Shown here: positions 27,166-35,903 of the stretch, piece by piece | Layout of the letters: each line of letters opens with the position of its first letter | How positions within the stretch are numbered: the stretch's first letter is position 1 | From: Polyangiaceae bacterium | Lineage (GTDB): Bacteria; Myxococcota_A; Polyangia; Polyangiales; Polyangiaceae | Direction: 5' to 3' | Assembly: GCA_020633235.1 (NCBI GenBank) | Contig: JACKEA010000001.1 | Span: forward strand, 1,922,001-1,986,000 | Length of the DNA stretch: 64,000 nt | The notes under the pieces: model-generated | Told to the model about the DNA's origin: nothing | The model's database searches: none | The model's input: only the letters and a program-made list of their open reading frames with translations | Made by a program: the position numbers and the translations under genes

Positions 27166-30100
27166 AGCTCGCAGTGCTCAGGCTGGCGTCCTTCGGTCCC
27201 TTCAGCGAGGTAGAGCTCGACTTCTCCGGAGGAGAGCCCGCGCTGCACGTCGTCTTCGGCCCCAACGAAGCGGGCAAGAGCACGGCACTCCGCGCGATCT
27301 CCGACCTGTTGTTCGGCATTCCCGAGAGGACTCGCGATGCCCACACGCACGCGGCGCTGCGCATCGGCGCGCGGCTGATCGCTCAGGACGGGCGCGAGAT
27401 CGACATTGCTCGGCGCAAAGGGCGCAAGAATACGCTCTTGGACGCGTCCGGGGATCCATTGCCCGAAGAAGTGCTGCTGCCTTTCCTCGGCGGCGTGGGG
27501 GCGCAGGGGTTCAAGCTCGGTTTCGGCCTGGACGCGGCGCGACTGCGACAGGGGGCGGAGGCGCTGCTCGCCGGGGACGGCGCCGTGGGCCAGATCTTGT
27601 TCGACGCGGCCACCGGTGGGGCCAGCGTGGAGCGCGTGATGGGCGAGCTCCGGCGGCAGGCGGACGAGCTCTTCAAGCCCCGCGCCAAGAACCCCCGCAT
27701 CAACGCTGCCATCGCGGAGTACAAGGCGGCGAAGGACAAGCTTCGCGATCGCGTTCACCTGCCCGAGGCCTGGGAGCGGCAGCAAGCAGCCCTCGCTCGA
27801 GCGCGGGCGGAGCGCGCGGAGTTGGAGGGCGCGCAGGGCGAGCTCGGACGGGAGCGACTCAAGCTGGAGCGGGCGAAGCTGGCGTTGCCGCAGCTCGCCC
27901 GGCATCGAGAGGCGCGCGTCGCACTGGAGGCGTTGGGACCGGTGCCGGTACTCGACCGGGGCGCCCGCGAGGAGCGGGAACGCCTCTCGACCCAGCTCGC
28001 GGAGGTGCGCTCCGCGCTCGCACAGCTCGAGCCGCGCATCACGGATCTGAAGCAGAGAAGCGGCCAGGTCGTGGTTCCGGCGGCGCTCGTCGAGATCGAC
28101 GCCGCGCGGATTTTCGAGCTTTCGCAGCGGCTCGGCAGCCAACGCAAGGCGCGAGCGGATCTGCCCAAGGTGCGGGCGCAGCTGGACGAGCAAACGCGCC
28201 AGGCGGAGGCCATCGCGGCGCGCTTGGGAGCGGACGTCGCGGAGGCGAAGCAGCGCTTTCGGCTGACGACGGCGCAGAGCGCTCGCATCCAAGAGCTGTG
28301 CACCCAGCAGCCGGCGGACCCCGGGGAGCTCCAAGCGGAGGTCGAAGCGCGCGCCGCTCGCCACGCCGCGGCCCAAGAGCGAGTCGCAGAGCTGCCCCCC
28401 GGGGAGGACACGTCGGAGCTCGCTCGCGTCGTCGAAGGCGCGCGGAAGCTCGAGAGCGCCGCCGAGCGCCGCGGGGAGCACGAGCGCGCACTCGCAAAGA
28501 TCGCGCAGAAGGCGGGGCGCCTGCTTGCGTCGCATGCGCCGTACGTCGGGGATCTCGCGGGCGTGCTCTCGCTGGCGCTGCCCCCGGAGGAGACCATCGA
28601 CCGCTTCGCGGAAGAGCACCAAACGCTCGCCCGCGAGCGCGAGCAGGTCGCCCAAGAGCAGCGGGACGTCGCTCAGCGCACGCGGGATGCGGTCGAGGCA
28701 CTGGAGACGTTGGTGCGCCAGGCGGAGGTGCCAACCCTGGAAGAGCTGGCTCACGCGCGCGCGCGGCGCGACGCCGGCTGGCACATCGTCAAGCAAGGTC
28801 TGCTGGGAGGAGCCGTCGACAAAGACGCAAGGGCCTTCGATCCGGAGCGCGCACTGCCGGATGCGTTCGAGGACGCTCAAACGCGGGCCGACACCGTCGC
28901 GGATCGCCTGCGCCGCGAGGCCACGGACGTCGCCCGGCGCGCGCAGCTGGAAGCCGAGCGGAGCCGCTTGGACGTGGAGCGCGAAGAGCTGGAAGCGCGC
29001 GCGGCGGCGCAGCAAAGCGCCGCCGCGGACTTCGAGCGCCGCTGGCACGCGGCGTGGAAGGCGTCGGGGCTCACCCCGCTCACGCCCACGGAAATGCGTG
29101 GCTTTGCCAAGCGTCACGCCGAGCTGTGCGAGCTCGCAGAACGTCACGCGGAGATCGCGGCAGAGCGAGACGCGCTGACGCGGGAAGAAGCGGAGCGCGT
29201 GGCGGAGCTTTCGGCGCTGCTGGGTGCCGGCGGTTCCCTCGCGGAGCTGATCCGGCGCGCGGAGCTCCGGCTCGAGCAGGCGCTAGAGGTCGATCGCGAG
29301 CGCGAACGGCGCGCGCAAGCGCAGCAGGCCGCGGCGGAGGAGCTCTCCACCGCGCGTCAGCGCGCAGAGCGTCAGCGCGCGGAGCGTGAAGAGTGGCGCC
29401 GGAGCTTCGGCGACGCCGTCGCGCCGCTGGGGTTTTCCGCCGACAGCTCGCCCAGGGAGGTGCTGGCGGTGCTCTCGGAGGCGCGGGACCTCTTCGCGAA
29501 GCTGGAGCAAGCGGAGTCGGAGGGCGCACGCATCGCGGGCATCGAGCGGGACGCGCGCGAGTTCGAGGCCGACGTGCACGCGCTCGTCGCCACGGCGGCA
29601 CCGGAGCTCGCGGAGCTACCGCCGGAAGCGGCGGCGGATCGCCTGGTGGCGGCCCATCGCGAGGCGCTCACCGCGCGCGACGCCCAGGAGCAGCGGGCGC
29701 GGGAGCTGAGCGAGAAGGAAGACGAGCTCGGCGCGCTGCGCGCGCGGGAGCAAGGGCTGTCCGCGGCGCTCGCGGAGCTCTGCCGTCGCGCCGGGGCAGG
29801 GAGCTTGGACGAGCTTCGTGAGATGGAGGAGCGCGCGGAGCAGCGAGCCAAGCTCCTGGAAGAGCGCCAAGGCATCGAGCGGGCGCTGACGGAAGCATCC
29901 GACGGCCTCACGGTGGCGGAGCTCGAGCGGGAGCTCGCGGGCGTGTCGCGGGACGACGCCAAGCTGCGCCTTCCGGAGATCGAGCGGGAGCTCGAGGAGC
30001 TGGACGAAAAGCGCGAGGCGCTGCTCGGTCACATCGCCACGTTGGAGCAGGCGCTACTGCGCTTCGAGTCCACGGAAGGAGAGGAAGCGGCGCTCGAGCT

Positions 30101-30656
30101 CGAAGCGAAGGCCGCGGCGGTGCAGGCGGACGTCGAGCGTTGGGTGCGGCTGCACCTCGCCACCGCCGTGCTCTCCCGGGAGATCGAGCGCTACCGGCAA
30201 GAGAACCAAGGGCCGGTGCTCGAGCGCGCCAGCGCGATCTACTCGCGCCTGACGCACGGCCGCTACGTGGGGCTCACGGCGGAAGTGGGCAGCGGGGATC
30301 GCGTGGTGCTCCACGCCCGGCGCGCCGACGAAAAGCCGGTGGAGCTCGACGGCTTGAGCGACGGCGCCCGCGATCAGCTGTACCTCGCGCTGCGCCTGGC
30401 CACGCTGGAACGTCACGCGCAGACGGCGGAGCCCCTGCCGCTGGTGCTCGACGACGTGCTCGCGAGCTTCGACGAGGAGCGCACCGCGGCGGCGCTATCC
30501 GTGCTGGCGGACGTGGCGCAGACCACGCAAGTGCTGCTCTTCACGCACCACGCCCACTTGGTGGAGCAGGCCAAGAGCGTCCTTGGCAAGGCGCAGCTCC
30601 GGGTGCACGAGCTTCGACGCACGGGGCCGGGGCCCGAGCTTCGCGCCTCGAGCTGA
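27162..30656 (+). CDS. yhaN: SbcC/YhaN-like SMC ATPase
   Basis: An 1164-residue Rad50/SbcC-type protein. N-terminal Walker A GPNEAGKST near residue 35, nearly 1000 residues of Glu/Arg/Ala-rich coiled coil, and a C-terminal lobe with the signature LSDGARDQLYLALRLA and Walker B LPLVLDDVLASFD. It lacks an obvious CxxC zinc hook at mid-coil. It should form a DNA-tethering complex with YhaO. GTG 27162 has GGAGG at 27150-27154 and is coupled to yhaO; the frame is open upstream but only as a shadow of yhaO. Confidence 0.9.
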   Translation: MKLAVLRLASFGPFSEVELDFSGGEPALHVVFGPNEAGKSTALRAISDLLFGIPERTRDAHTHAALRIGARLIAQDGREIDIARRKGRKNTLLDASGDPLPEEVLLPFLGGVGAQGFKLGFGLDAARLRQGAEALLAGDGAVGQILFDAATGGASVERVMGELRRQADELFKPRAKNPRINAAIAEYKAAKDKLRDRVHLPEAWERQQAALARARAERAELEGAQGELGRERLKLERAKLALPQLARHREARVALEALGPVPVLDRGAREERERLSTQLAEVRSALAQLEPRITDLKQRSGQVVVPAALVEIDAARIFELSQRLGSQRKARADLPKVRAQLDEQTRQAEAIAARLGADVAEAKQRFRLTTAQSARIQELCTQQPADPGELQAEVEARAARHAAAQERVAELPPGEDTSELARVVEGARKLESAAERRGEHERALAKIAQKAGRLLASHAPYVGDLAGVLSLALPPEETIDRFAEEHQTLAREREQVAQEQRDVAQRTRDAVEALETLVRQAEVPTLEELAHARARRDAGWHIVKQGLLGGAVDKDARAFDPERALPDAFEDAQTRADTVADRLRREATDVARRAQLEAERSRLDVEREELEARAAAQQSAAADFERRWHAAWKASGLTPLTPTEMRGFAKRHAELCELAERHAEIAAERDALTREEAERVAELSALLGAGGSLAELIRRAELRLEQALEVDRERERRAQAQQAAAEELSTARQRAERQRAEREEWRRSFGDAVAPLGFSADSSPREVLAVLSEARDLFAKLEQAESEGARIAGIERDAREFEADVHALVATAAPELAELPPEAAADRLVAAHREALTARDAQEQRARELSEKEDELGALRAREQGLSAALAELCRRAGAGSLDELREMEERAEQRAKLLEERQGIERALTEASDGLTVAELERELAGVSRDDAKLRLPEIERELEELDEKREALLGHIATLEQALLRFESTEGEEAALELEAKAAAVQADVERWVRLHLATAVLSREIERYRQENQGPVLERASAIYSRLTHGRYVGLTAEVGSGDRVVLHARRADEKPVELDGLSDGARDQLYLALRLATLERHAQTAEPLPLVLDDVLASFDEERTAAALSVLADVAQTTQVLLFTHHAHLVEQAKSVLGKAQLRVHELRRTGPGPELRASS

Positions 30657-30680
30657 CGCGCGCTGCAGAGCCGCCGCGCT

Positions 30681-30702
30681 GTTTCCGCGGCGGAGCGACA
30701 AG
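30681..30702 (+). repeat. Intergenic palindromic motif, copy 8
   Basis: GTTTCCGCGGCGGAGCGACA then AG, between the convergent yhaN and pentapeptide-repeat genes, touching the latter's stop codon. Confidence 0.7.
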
Positions 30703-31272
30703 CTAACGCTGGTCGGGCTTCTCGCGAGCCAAGAGCTCGTCGATGCGCACGCCGTCGATGACCAAGCCCTCGATGTTCGCGTCCTCTATCACGACACCGG
30801 AGAGATCCACGTTCTCGAGCTTGGAGCCGGACAGGTTCGCGTCCGAGACCTGCACGCCGGAGAGGTTCGCGTTTTCGATGCGAGCGGCGGAGAGATCCAC
30901 GTCCGAGAGCCGGGCGCCGGCGAGGGACACGTTGTCGAGCTTGGCCCGCGGGGCGTTGGCATCCGACAGTGACAGATCACTGGCCTCGATGTTGTCGAGC
31001 GTTGCGCCGGCGAGGTTCGCGTCCGAAAGCGTGCTCTTTTGCAGATCGATGTTGGTGAGCCGCGAGCCCTTCGCGTTGGCGTCATCCACGACGACGCCTT
31101 CGAGCGTCACGTCGTGGAGCTTGGCGCCGGCGAAGGTCGCATCTTCCACCACCGCGGCCTCGGCACTGACGTCCTCGAAGCGCGCGTCCTTCAAGCGGGT
31201 GCGCACGAAGTGAGCGCCGGACAGATCTTCGTCCTCGAAGCGCGCGGCGTCCTTGTTCTTCTTCTTGGCCAC
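30703..31272 (-). CDS. Pentapeptide-repeat-like protein
   Basis: About 189 residues after a Lys-rich N-terminus (AKKKNKD). It consists of some 16 copies of a decapeptide with period-5 pattern such as LSDANLAGAT and VSDANLSGSK (A[DN]LxG-type), predicted to fold as a right-handed quadrilateral beta-helix. Such proteins can mimic DNA or act as scaffolds; no partner is evident. GTG 31272 is the first reasonable start, without a clear ribosome site. Genes upstream (tpx) are separated by a hairpin, so it may be read through from tpx or have its own promoter. Confidence 0.8.
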   Translation of the reverse strand: MAKKKNKDAARFEDEDLSGAHFVRTRLKDARFEDVSAEAAVVEDATFAGAKLHDVTLEGVVVDDANAKGSRLTNIDLQKSTLSDANLAGATLDNIEASDLSLSDANAPRAKLDNVSLAGARLSDVDLSAARIENANLSGVQVSDANLSGSKLENVDLSGVVIEDANIEGLVIDGVRIDELLAREKPDQR

Positions 31273-31287
31273 GGGATGTTGGGGCTC

Positions 31288-31314
31288 TCGCGCGCCCCGA
31301 GCTGGGGCGCGCGA
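31288..31314 (-). terminator. Strong GC hairpin after tpx
   Basis: TCGCGCGCCCC (31288-31298) pairs perfectly with GGGGCGCGCGA (31304-31314), an 11-bp stem with a 5-nt loop, 12 nt past the tpx stop. No T-tract, but the stem is the strongest in the window. Confidence 0.6.
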
Positions 31315-31325
31315 AAGCGGCGGGC

Positions 31326-31844
31326 TCAGCCGGCGGCCTTGGCAGCGCCGAGGGCGGCGTCGTAGTTGGGCTCGTTGACGATGTCCTCCACGTACTCCAC
31401 GTGCTTGACGACGTCGTCCTTGCCGATGACGAACACGGCGCGGACCTCGAGACCCTTGGAGGGCGCGAAGGTGCCGAAGGCCGTGCCGAAGTTCCGGTCC
31501 TTGTAGTCGCTGGCGGCGATGATCTTGTCGCTGCCGGTGGCGCCGCACCAACGCTTCTGGGCGAAGGGTAGGTCCATGCTGACGACGTAGACCTTCACGT
31601 CACCCAGCTTTTCCGCCTCCTTGTTGAAGCGGCGCATTTCCGTGTCGCACACCGGAGTGTCGAGCGACGGCACGGCGCAGATGATCCGCGTCTGCCCCGC
31701 CATGTCCTTACCGGTAATGGCGCTCATGTCGGTGCCCACGATGCTGAAGTCCGTGGGGGCCTTGTCCCCGACTTTGATCTCGGGACCGAGCACGTCCGTG
31801 GGCGCGCCCTTCCACTTCACGGCGCCCTTGCGCAATTCTGCCAT
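31326..31844 (-). CDS. tpx: Thiol peroxidase Tpx
   Basis: A 172-residue atypical 2-Cys peroxiredoxin. Peroxidatic C66 lies in PSLDTPVCDTEMRRF and resolving C100 in SMDLPFAQKRWC, the Tpx spacing. It reduces H2O2 and alkyl or lipid hydroperoxides with thioredoxin in the cytoplasm or periplasm (no signal peptide here, so cytoplasm). ATG 31844 has an excellent site GAGGAGG eight nt upstream. Length is typical (165-175 aa). Confidence 0.95.
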   Translation of the reverse strand: MAELRKGAVKWKGAPTDVLGPEIKVGDKAPTDFSIVGTDMSAITGKDMAGQTRIICAVPSLDTPVCDTEMRRFNKEAEKLGDVKVYVVSMDLPFAQKRWCGATGSDKIIAASDYKDRNFGTAFGTFAPSKGLEVRAVFVIGKDDVVKHVEYVEDIVNEPNYDAALGAAKAAG

Positions 31845-31894
31845 GACGATTCCTCCTCGTTGAGCGCGGAAGATGTGACCCTGGGGTAGGGGCG

Positions 31895-33142
31895 TCAAGC
31901 GGGGGCGGGACCGGATGCCTGCGGGCGCCATCCGCGGAGGGCCAGCTCTACGAGGTCGAGGCGATCCTGCCCCCAGTACAGATCGTCGCCGACGGCGAAG
32001 GTCGGCGCGCCGCACACGCCGCGGCGCTGGGCCTCGCTGGTGTTGTCGCGCAGCGCCTGTTTCACCTCGGCGCTCGATGCGCGATCGACCAGCGCCGGCG
32101 CGTCGTTCAGGATCCGGCGCAGCACGTCGGAGTCGGAGACGTCTTGGTCCTCCGCCCACACGGCGCGAAACAGCCGACGGCTCACCTCCGCGATGTGCGG
32201 GCCGGCCGCGAGGGCCACGCGCAGCGCCAGCACGCTCCGCAGCGGGAACGTGGACGGAAAGCGGAACGGGATGTCGAAGCGTTCGGCGAAGCGCTCGAGG
32301 TCGCGGCGGAGGTAGCGCTGCTTGGCGCTGGGAAACGAGAACAGGGGCACGTCCGGTGTGCCGATCTCGCGGAACAGGGCGCCGAGCAGCATCGGGCGCC
32401 AGCGGACGCTGGCGCCCGTGCGAGCGGCGACCGCGTCGATGCGCAGCGCGCCGAGGTAGGCGAAGGGACTCGAGAAGTCGTAGAAGATCTCGACCTCGCC
32501 GGGCGGCGTGCCCAGCGCGGGCGGCGAGAAAGCGAGCACGCTCGCCGTCTCGCCCAGCGCGCGCGCCACGAAATCGAGGCGGTCCTGTCCCCAGTACAGC
32601 TCGTTCTCGACGAACAGCGCGGGCGCGCCGAACACGCCGCGGCGGAGCGCTTCGTCGGTGCGCTCTCGGAGCTCTTGCTTCACTTCTGGAGCTTCGGCGC
32701 GCCGCAAGAGCAAGCTGGCGTCGAAGCCGGCGGCGGCCAGGGCCTCGGCGATCACCGCGGGGTCGGCGAGATCACGCCCTTCGGCCCAGTACGCCGCGAA
32801 GAGGGCCTTGCTCGCTCGCGGCACGTCGCCGCTGGCGAGGGTGGCGCGGAGCGCGGTGACGGTACGATTCGGATGCGTCTTCGGCATGCGGAGCGGCACG
32901 CCCCAGAGCTCCGCCCAACGCAACATGTCGAGCCCGTTGTGGAGCGCTCGCGCGGGAACCAGCGTGGTGGCTTCGCTCGGCGTCCCGTCGAGGGCGCGAA
33001 ACAGCCCGCCGAGCAGGAACGGTCGATACGAAAGCTCGGCGCCGGTCTTTTCTGCGAGCTCTTGGATGCGCGTCGACGCGAGGTAGGCGTAGGGGCACGA
33101 GTAGTCGAAGTAGAAGTCGAGCTTCACGGGGCCATCTTGCAC
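31895..33142 (-). CDS. Tandem DsbA-fold isomerase (two HCCA-isomerase-like domains)
   Basis: A 415-residue protein with two similar halves of about 205 residues, each a DsbA-like (2-hydroxychromene-2-carboxylate isomerase / kappa GST) domain. Half 1 starts FYFDYSCPYAYLAS and ends GVFGAPALFVENELYWGQDRLDFV. Half 2 starts IFYDFSSPFAYLGA and ends GVCGAPTFAVGDDLYWGQDRLDLV. The active position is SCPY in half 1 and SSPF in half 2; the family uses Ser or Cys with glutathione. A glutathione-dependent isomerase or oxidoreductase is likely. GTG 33142 is taken as start; GTG 33127 is also possible. Confidence 0.85.
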   Translation of the reverse strand: MQDGPVKLDFYFDYSCPYAYLASTRIQELAEKTGAELSYRPFLLGGLFRALDGTPSEATTLVPARALHNGLDMLRWAELWGVPLRMPKTHPNRTVTALRATLASGDVPRASKALFAAYWAEGRDLADPAVIAEALAAAGFDASLLLRRAEAPEVKQELRERTDEALRRGVFGAPALFVENELYWGQDRLDFVARALGETASVLAFSPPALGTPPGEVEIFYDFSSPFAYLGALRIDAVAARTGASVRWRPMLLGALFREIGTPDVPLFSFPSAKQRYLRRDLERFAERFDIPFRFPSTFPLRSVLALRVALAAGPHIAEVSRRLFRAVWAEDQDVSDSDVLRRILNDAPALVDRASSAEVKQALRDNTSEAQRRGVCGAPTFAVGDDLYWGQDRLDLVELALRGWRPQASGPAPA

Positions 33143-33184
33143 CAGGTCGAGCGTGACGGGGCGCGCTTCCGCGGAGGCGGTGAC

Positions 33185-33649
33185 TCACGGCGCGAGGGCG
33201 AGGTCTCCTACCAGGCTGTTGTCGAGCAGGGGGACCGGCGAGGCCTGGTCGAAGTAGTCGCGCGGAACGGAAAGGGTGAAGGCGCTCCGGAGCGGCGTCG
33301 TGTCGCTGATGGGCCGCGCACTCGCTCGGTCGTACTTGAACAGCACGCGAATCGGACGGCCGCGGAACGTCGCCGGTTGTCGCACTTCGAAGGTCGCCAG
33401 GGGCGCGACGCCGTCGTCCTGGCCCTCCGCACTGTCGTCGTGCCACGCAAAGTTGGGATCGTAGGCCGTCAAGAGCGCGGTGACAGCAACGAGGTCGGCG
33501 TGCGGCGTGGCCGTGGGCTTGGCGGAGCTGATGGACTCTGGCGCGCTGCTCTCGTGGGGCGCACGGTCCGAGGGCGGCGGGGCGGAGCGGGCGCAGCCGG
33601 CGAGGAACAAGACCAGCAACGGCACACGGAAGCCTCGGCAGCTCGGCAT
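33185..33649 (-). CDS. Small lipoprotein, unknown
   Basis: 154 residues: signal MPSCRGFRVPLLVLFLAGC with a clear lipobox, a Pro/Ser-rich linker, then about 100 residues of beta-type sequence (FRGRPIRVLFKYDRAS, SVPRDYFDQASPVPL). No known domain. Same strand as the tandem isomerase, 42 nt upstream of it. Confidence 0.8.
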   Translation of the reverse strand: MPSCRGFRVPLLVLFLAGCARSAPPPSDRAPHESSAPESISSAKPTATPHADLVAVTALLTAYDPNFAWHDDSAEGQDDGVAPLATFEVRQPATFRGRPIRVLFKYDRASARPISDTTPLRSAFTLSVPRDYFDQASPVPLLDNSLVGDLALAP

Positions 33650-33780
33650 GCGACGAGCCGTAGGGTGACGAAGAGCGCGGCGTCAAGGCAAGCGATGTGT
33701 CCTTGACCGTCCGTCTCCGCGCCCATGCCCGTCTCCGTGCCCGCGCGATGCTCGGGCCAACGCGGTCGCGGCGCGACGGG

Positions 33781-33799
33781 GATCGCGCCGGACCGACAA
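33781..33799 (+). repeat. Intergenic palindromic motif, copy 9 (partial)
   Basis: GATCGCGCCGGACCGACAA, the right half of the motif, between the TPR gene stop and the small lipoprotein start. Confidence 0.5.
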
Positions 33800-33809
33800 C
33801 ATCATGGAG

Positions 33810-35135
33810 CTAAAGAGACCCTTCCAAGACTTCGATCTTCGGATTCTGCGCTCGGGCATCGTGTGCCAAGCGCTCGGCTTCGGCGGACTTGCCCTGGGCC
33901 TTGCGCACGCGGGCGGCGGTCCACAGGATGTCGGCGCGGCGGAGCGGCGTGGCGAGGGCGCGATCGACGTTCGTGGCGGCGGCCTCCAGATTGCCGGCCT
34001 CGAGCTCGGCCTTCGCAAGGGCTGCGTAGCTCACGGCGTTGGGTCGCAGCTTGGCGTTGTCGGTCAACAGCTCGACCGCGCGCTTGGCGTCGCCCGCGGA
34101 GAGGAACAGCTCGGCGGCGTGCCAGGCCATCGCCTCGGGGTACTTGCGGATGAGCTTGGCGTAGCGCTTCTTGGCCTGAGCGAGGAGCTCGTCGGCTTCG
34201 GCGTGTTGGCCCTTCTTTTCCAGGATGCGGGAGAGGGCGCCGAGGAACTCGGGATCGTTCGTGAGGGCGATGACCTTGCGGTAGTGCTTCTCCGCCGCGG
34301 CGGTCTTGCCGACGACGCCTTCGAGCTCGGCCAGGTGCTCGAGCGCCATGGGATAGCTCGGCAGGCGCTCGACGGCGGCGCGGTAGAAGGCCTCGGCGCG
34401 ATCGAAACGGCCGGTGTGGAGATAGAACAGACCGCGCTGCACGTTCAGCCAAGCGATGGGCAGGGGAGAAACGTCGCGGAACAGCGTCTCTGCGCAGGCG
34501 AAGGCTTGCTCTGCCTCGGTCACGTTGCCGAGATCCTGCTCGAGGTGCGCGAGCTTCACCAAGCTGCCAAAGGTCGGGTGCCGCTCGGCCAGGGCGCGGA
34601 TCTCGGGGATGCTCTCGTCGTACTGACCCAGGTTGTAGCGGAGATCCGCGAGGGTGGCGCGGGACGCGCTATCAGGGCGAAGCTCGTGAGCCTTCTCGGC
34701 GAGCGTGAGGGCTTCGTCGAAACGATGCATCGTCGACAAGGTGGACGAGGCCAGGGCGAGCAGCGACGGATCGCGAGGAGACTTCGCGAGGGCAGCTTCG
34801 ATGTCGTCGAGGCCAGCCGAGATCTCGCCGAGGTCGCCGTGGAGCTTACCGCGGGCGACGCGAGGACCAGCGTATAGAAGCGCTGCGGCGCTCGAGCCCG
34901 GGTTCTTCTTCCACACCTTGGAGCCGGCGCTGACGCGGGCGTCGAGATTGCCGAGGAAGATCTTCGCGTCGGTGGTGGGCAGCTCCGCCTGGGTGCGGGG
35001 GCGGAGCAGCACCGTTTCCGGTGTGACGCGGGGCTTCTGCGTGCGAACCGGAGCCGTCGTGGTCTTGGTTTTCGGCTCGTCGTGGGGGCTCGCGCAGGCC
35101 ACGGCGAGGGCGGCAAAGAGCAGGGTGCGTTTCAT
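33810..35135 (-). CDS. TPR-repeat lipoprotein
   Basis: A 441-residue protein: signal MKRTLLFAALAVAC with lipobox, Thr/Pro/Lys-rich linker, then at least seven tetratricopeptide repeats (for example FDEALTLAEKAHELRPDSASRATLADLRYNLGQYDES and KTAAAEKHYRKVIALTNDPEFLGALSRIL). It is a periplasm- or surface-facing protein-interaction scaffold. It is the last gene of the sigma/ChrR-like/DUF4331 run; DUF4331 genes are often followed by a TPR gene (family knowledge). ATG 35135 directly precedes the signal peptide. Confidence 0.85.
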   Translation of the reverse strand: MKRTLLFAALAVACASPHDEPKTKTTTAPVRTQKPRVTPETVLLRPRTQAELPTTDAKIFLGNLDARVSAGSKVWKKNPGSSAAALLYAGPRVARGKLHGDLGEISAGLDDIEAALAKSPRDPSLLALASSTLSTMHRFDEALTLAEKAHELRPDSASRATLADLRYNLGQYDESIPEIRALAERHPTFGSLVKLAHLEQDLGNVTEAEQAFACAETLFRDVSPLPIAWLNVQRGLFYLHTGRFDRAEAFYRAAVERLPSYPMALEHLAELEGVVGKTAAAEKHYRKVIALTNDPEFLGALSRILEKKGQHAEADELLAQAKKRYAKLIRKYPEAMAWHAAELFLSAGDAKRAVELLTDNAKLRPNAVSYAALAKAELEAGNLEAAATNVDRALATPLRRADILWTAARVRKAQGKSAEAERLAHDARAQNPKIEVLEGSL

Positions 35136-35159
35136 GGCGCCTTTCGGGGCGAGCGGCCG

Positions 35160-35185
35160 CCGCGGTGCACGGAGGAGCACCGCGG
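35160..35185 (-). terminator. Hairpin between DUF4331-C and TPR genes
   Basis: CCGCGGTGC (35160-35168) / GCACCGCGG (35177-35185), perfect 9 bp with an 8-nt loop. It lies in the only sizeable gap of the operon and could attenuate or stabilise the transcript. Confidence 0.5.
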
Positions 35186-35207
35186 CAGCCTCTCTTTGGG
35201 GGTGGGG

Positions 35208-35894
35208 TCAGTGCGGGGCTGCGAGATAGGGAAAGGCGTCGCTGAAGGCGACGTCGTTCTGATCGATGGCGTCCGTGACCGTGGTGGTGCCGCTGGCGTC
35301 CACCAGGCTCTGCAACGTCTTGTCCATCACGTCTTCGTCGAGGGTGCGCCCGCCGCACTTGTTCGGAACTTGAAGCTCCAGTGCCAGGTACGCTCCGTCG
35401 CAGTCGTCGATGGAGATGTCGATCATGAGCTGATCGTTGGCGATCACGCCGGCCAGTACGCTGCGTTGAGAGGCCAACAGGCCGTTCGTCGCGTCACCGT
35501 CCAGACCATCCACCGCCGCGAGGGATGCCTCGATGTCGGAGGCATAGGTCGTGGCCCAGCTCGATTCCGGCGCCTTGTTGTAGGCGTCCTTCTTGTCGCT
35601 GGGGATGAGGGCGGTGTTGATGCCCGGGCGACCCATGCGGTCGACCTGACCCACGGCCAGGCCGCCGCCGCTGCCCGCGGCGCCGGCCATGCCGCCGGTG
35701 CCCGCCATGCCGCCGCCACCGGAGCCGGCGCTGCCGCCTCCGGTGCCGCCGGTGGAGCTTCCGGCCGCGCCGCCGGTGCCGCCGCTGCCGGAGCCACCGC
35801 CGCTGCCGGGGCTCTTCGTGTCGTCGTCGCTTCCGCACCCGCCGAGGGCCAGCGCCAAGGCGGAGAGGGCGAACAGTGCTTTCGCGTGCTTCAT
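35208..35894 (-). CDS. Lipoprotein carrying the C-terminal half of DUF4331
   Basis: 228 residues: lipobox LALGGC, a 50-residue Gly/Ser linker, then QVDRMGRPGINTALI, DKKDAYN and a final DVAFSDAFPYLAAPH, which are the hallmark segments of the C-terminal part of DUF4331 proteins. The N-terminal part is encoded by the gene immediately upstream. So a family usually found as one chain is here two genes, the second turned into a separate lipoprotein. Function of DUF4331 is unknown. Confidence 0.78.
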   Translation of the reverse strand: MKHAKALFALSALALALGGCGSDDDTKSPGSGGGSGSGGTGGAAGSSTGGTGGGSAGSGGGGMAGTGGMAGAAGSGGGLAVGQVDRMGRPGINTALIPSDKKDAYNKAPESSWATTYASDIEASLAAVDGLDGDATNGLLASQRSVLAGVIANDQLMIDISIDDCDGAYLALELQVPNKCGGRTLDEDVMDKTLQSLVDASGTTTVTDAIDQNDVAFSDAFPYLAAPH

Positions 35895-35903
35895 GCGCTC
35901 TCC

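Noticed and set aside
26475..29147. 890-codon minus-strand frame under yhaO/yhaN
   Set aside because: Arg/Leu-rich shadow of the Glu-rich coiled coil of yhaN; the plus strand carries clear ATPase motifs.
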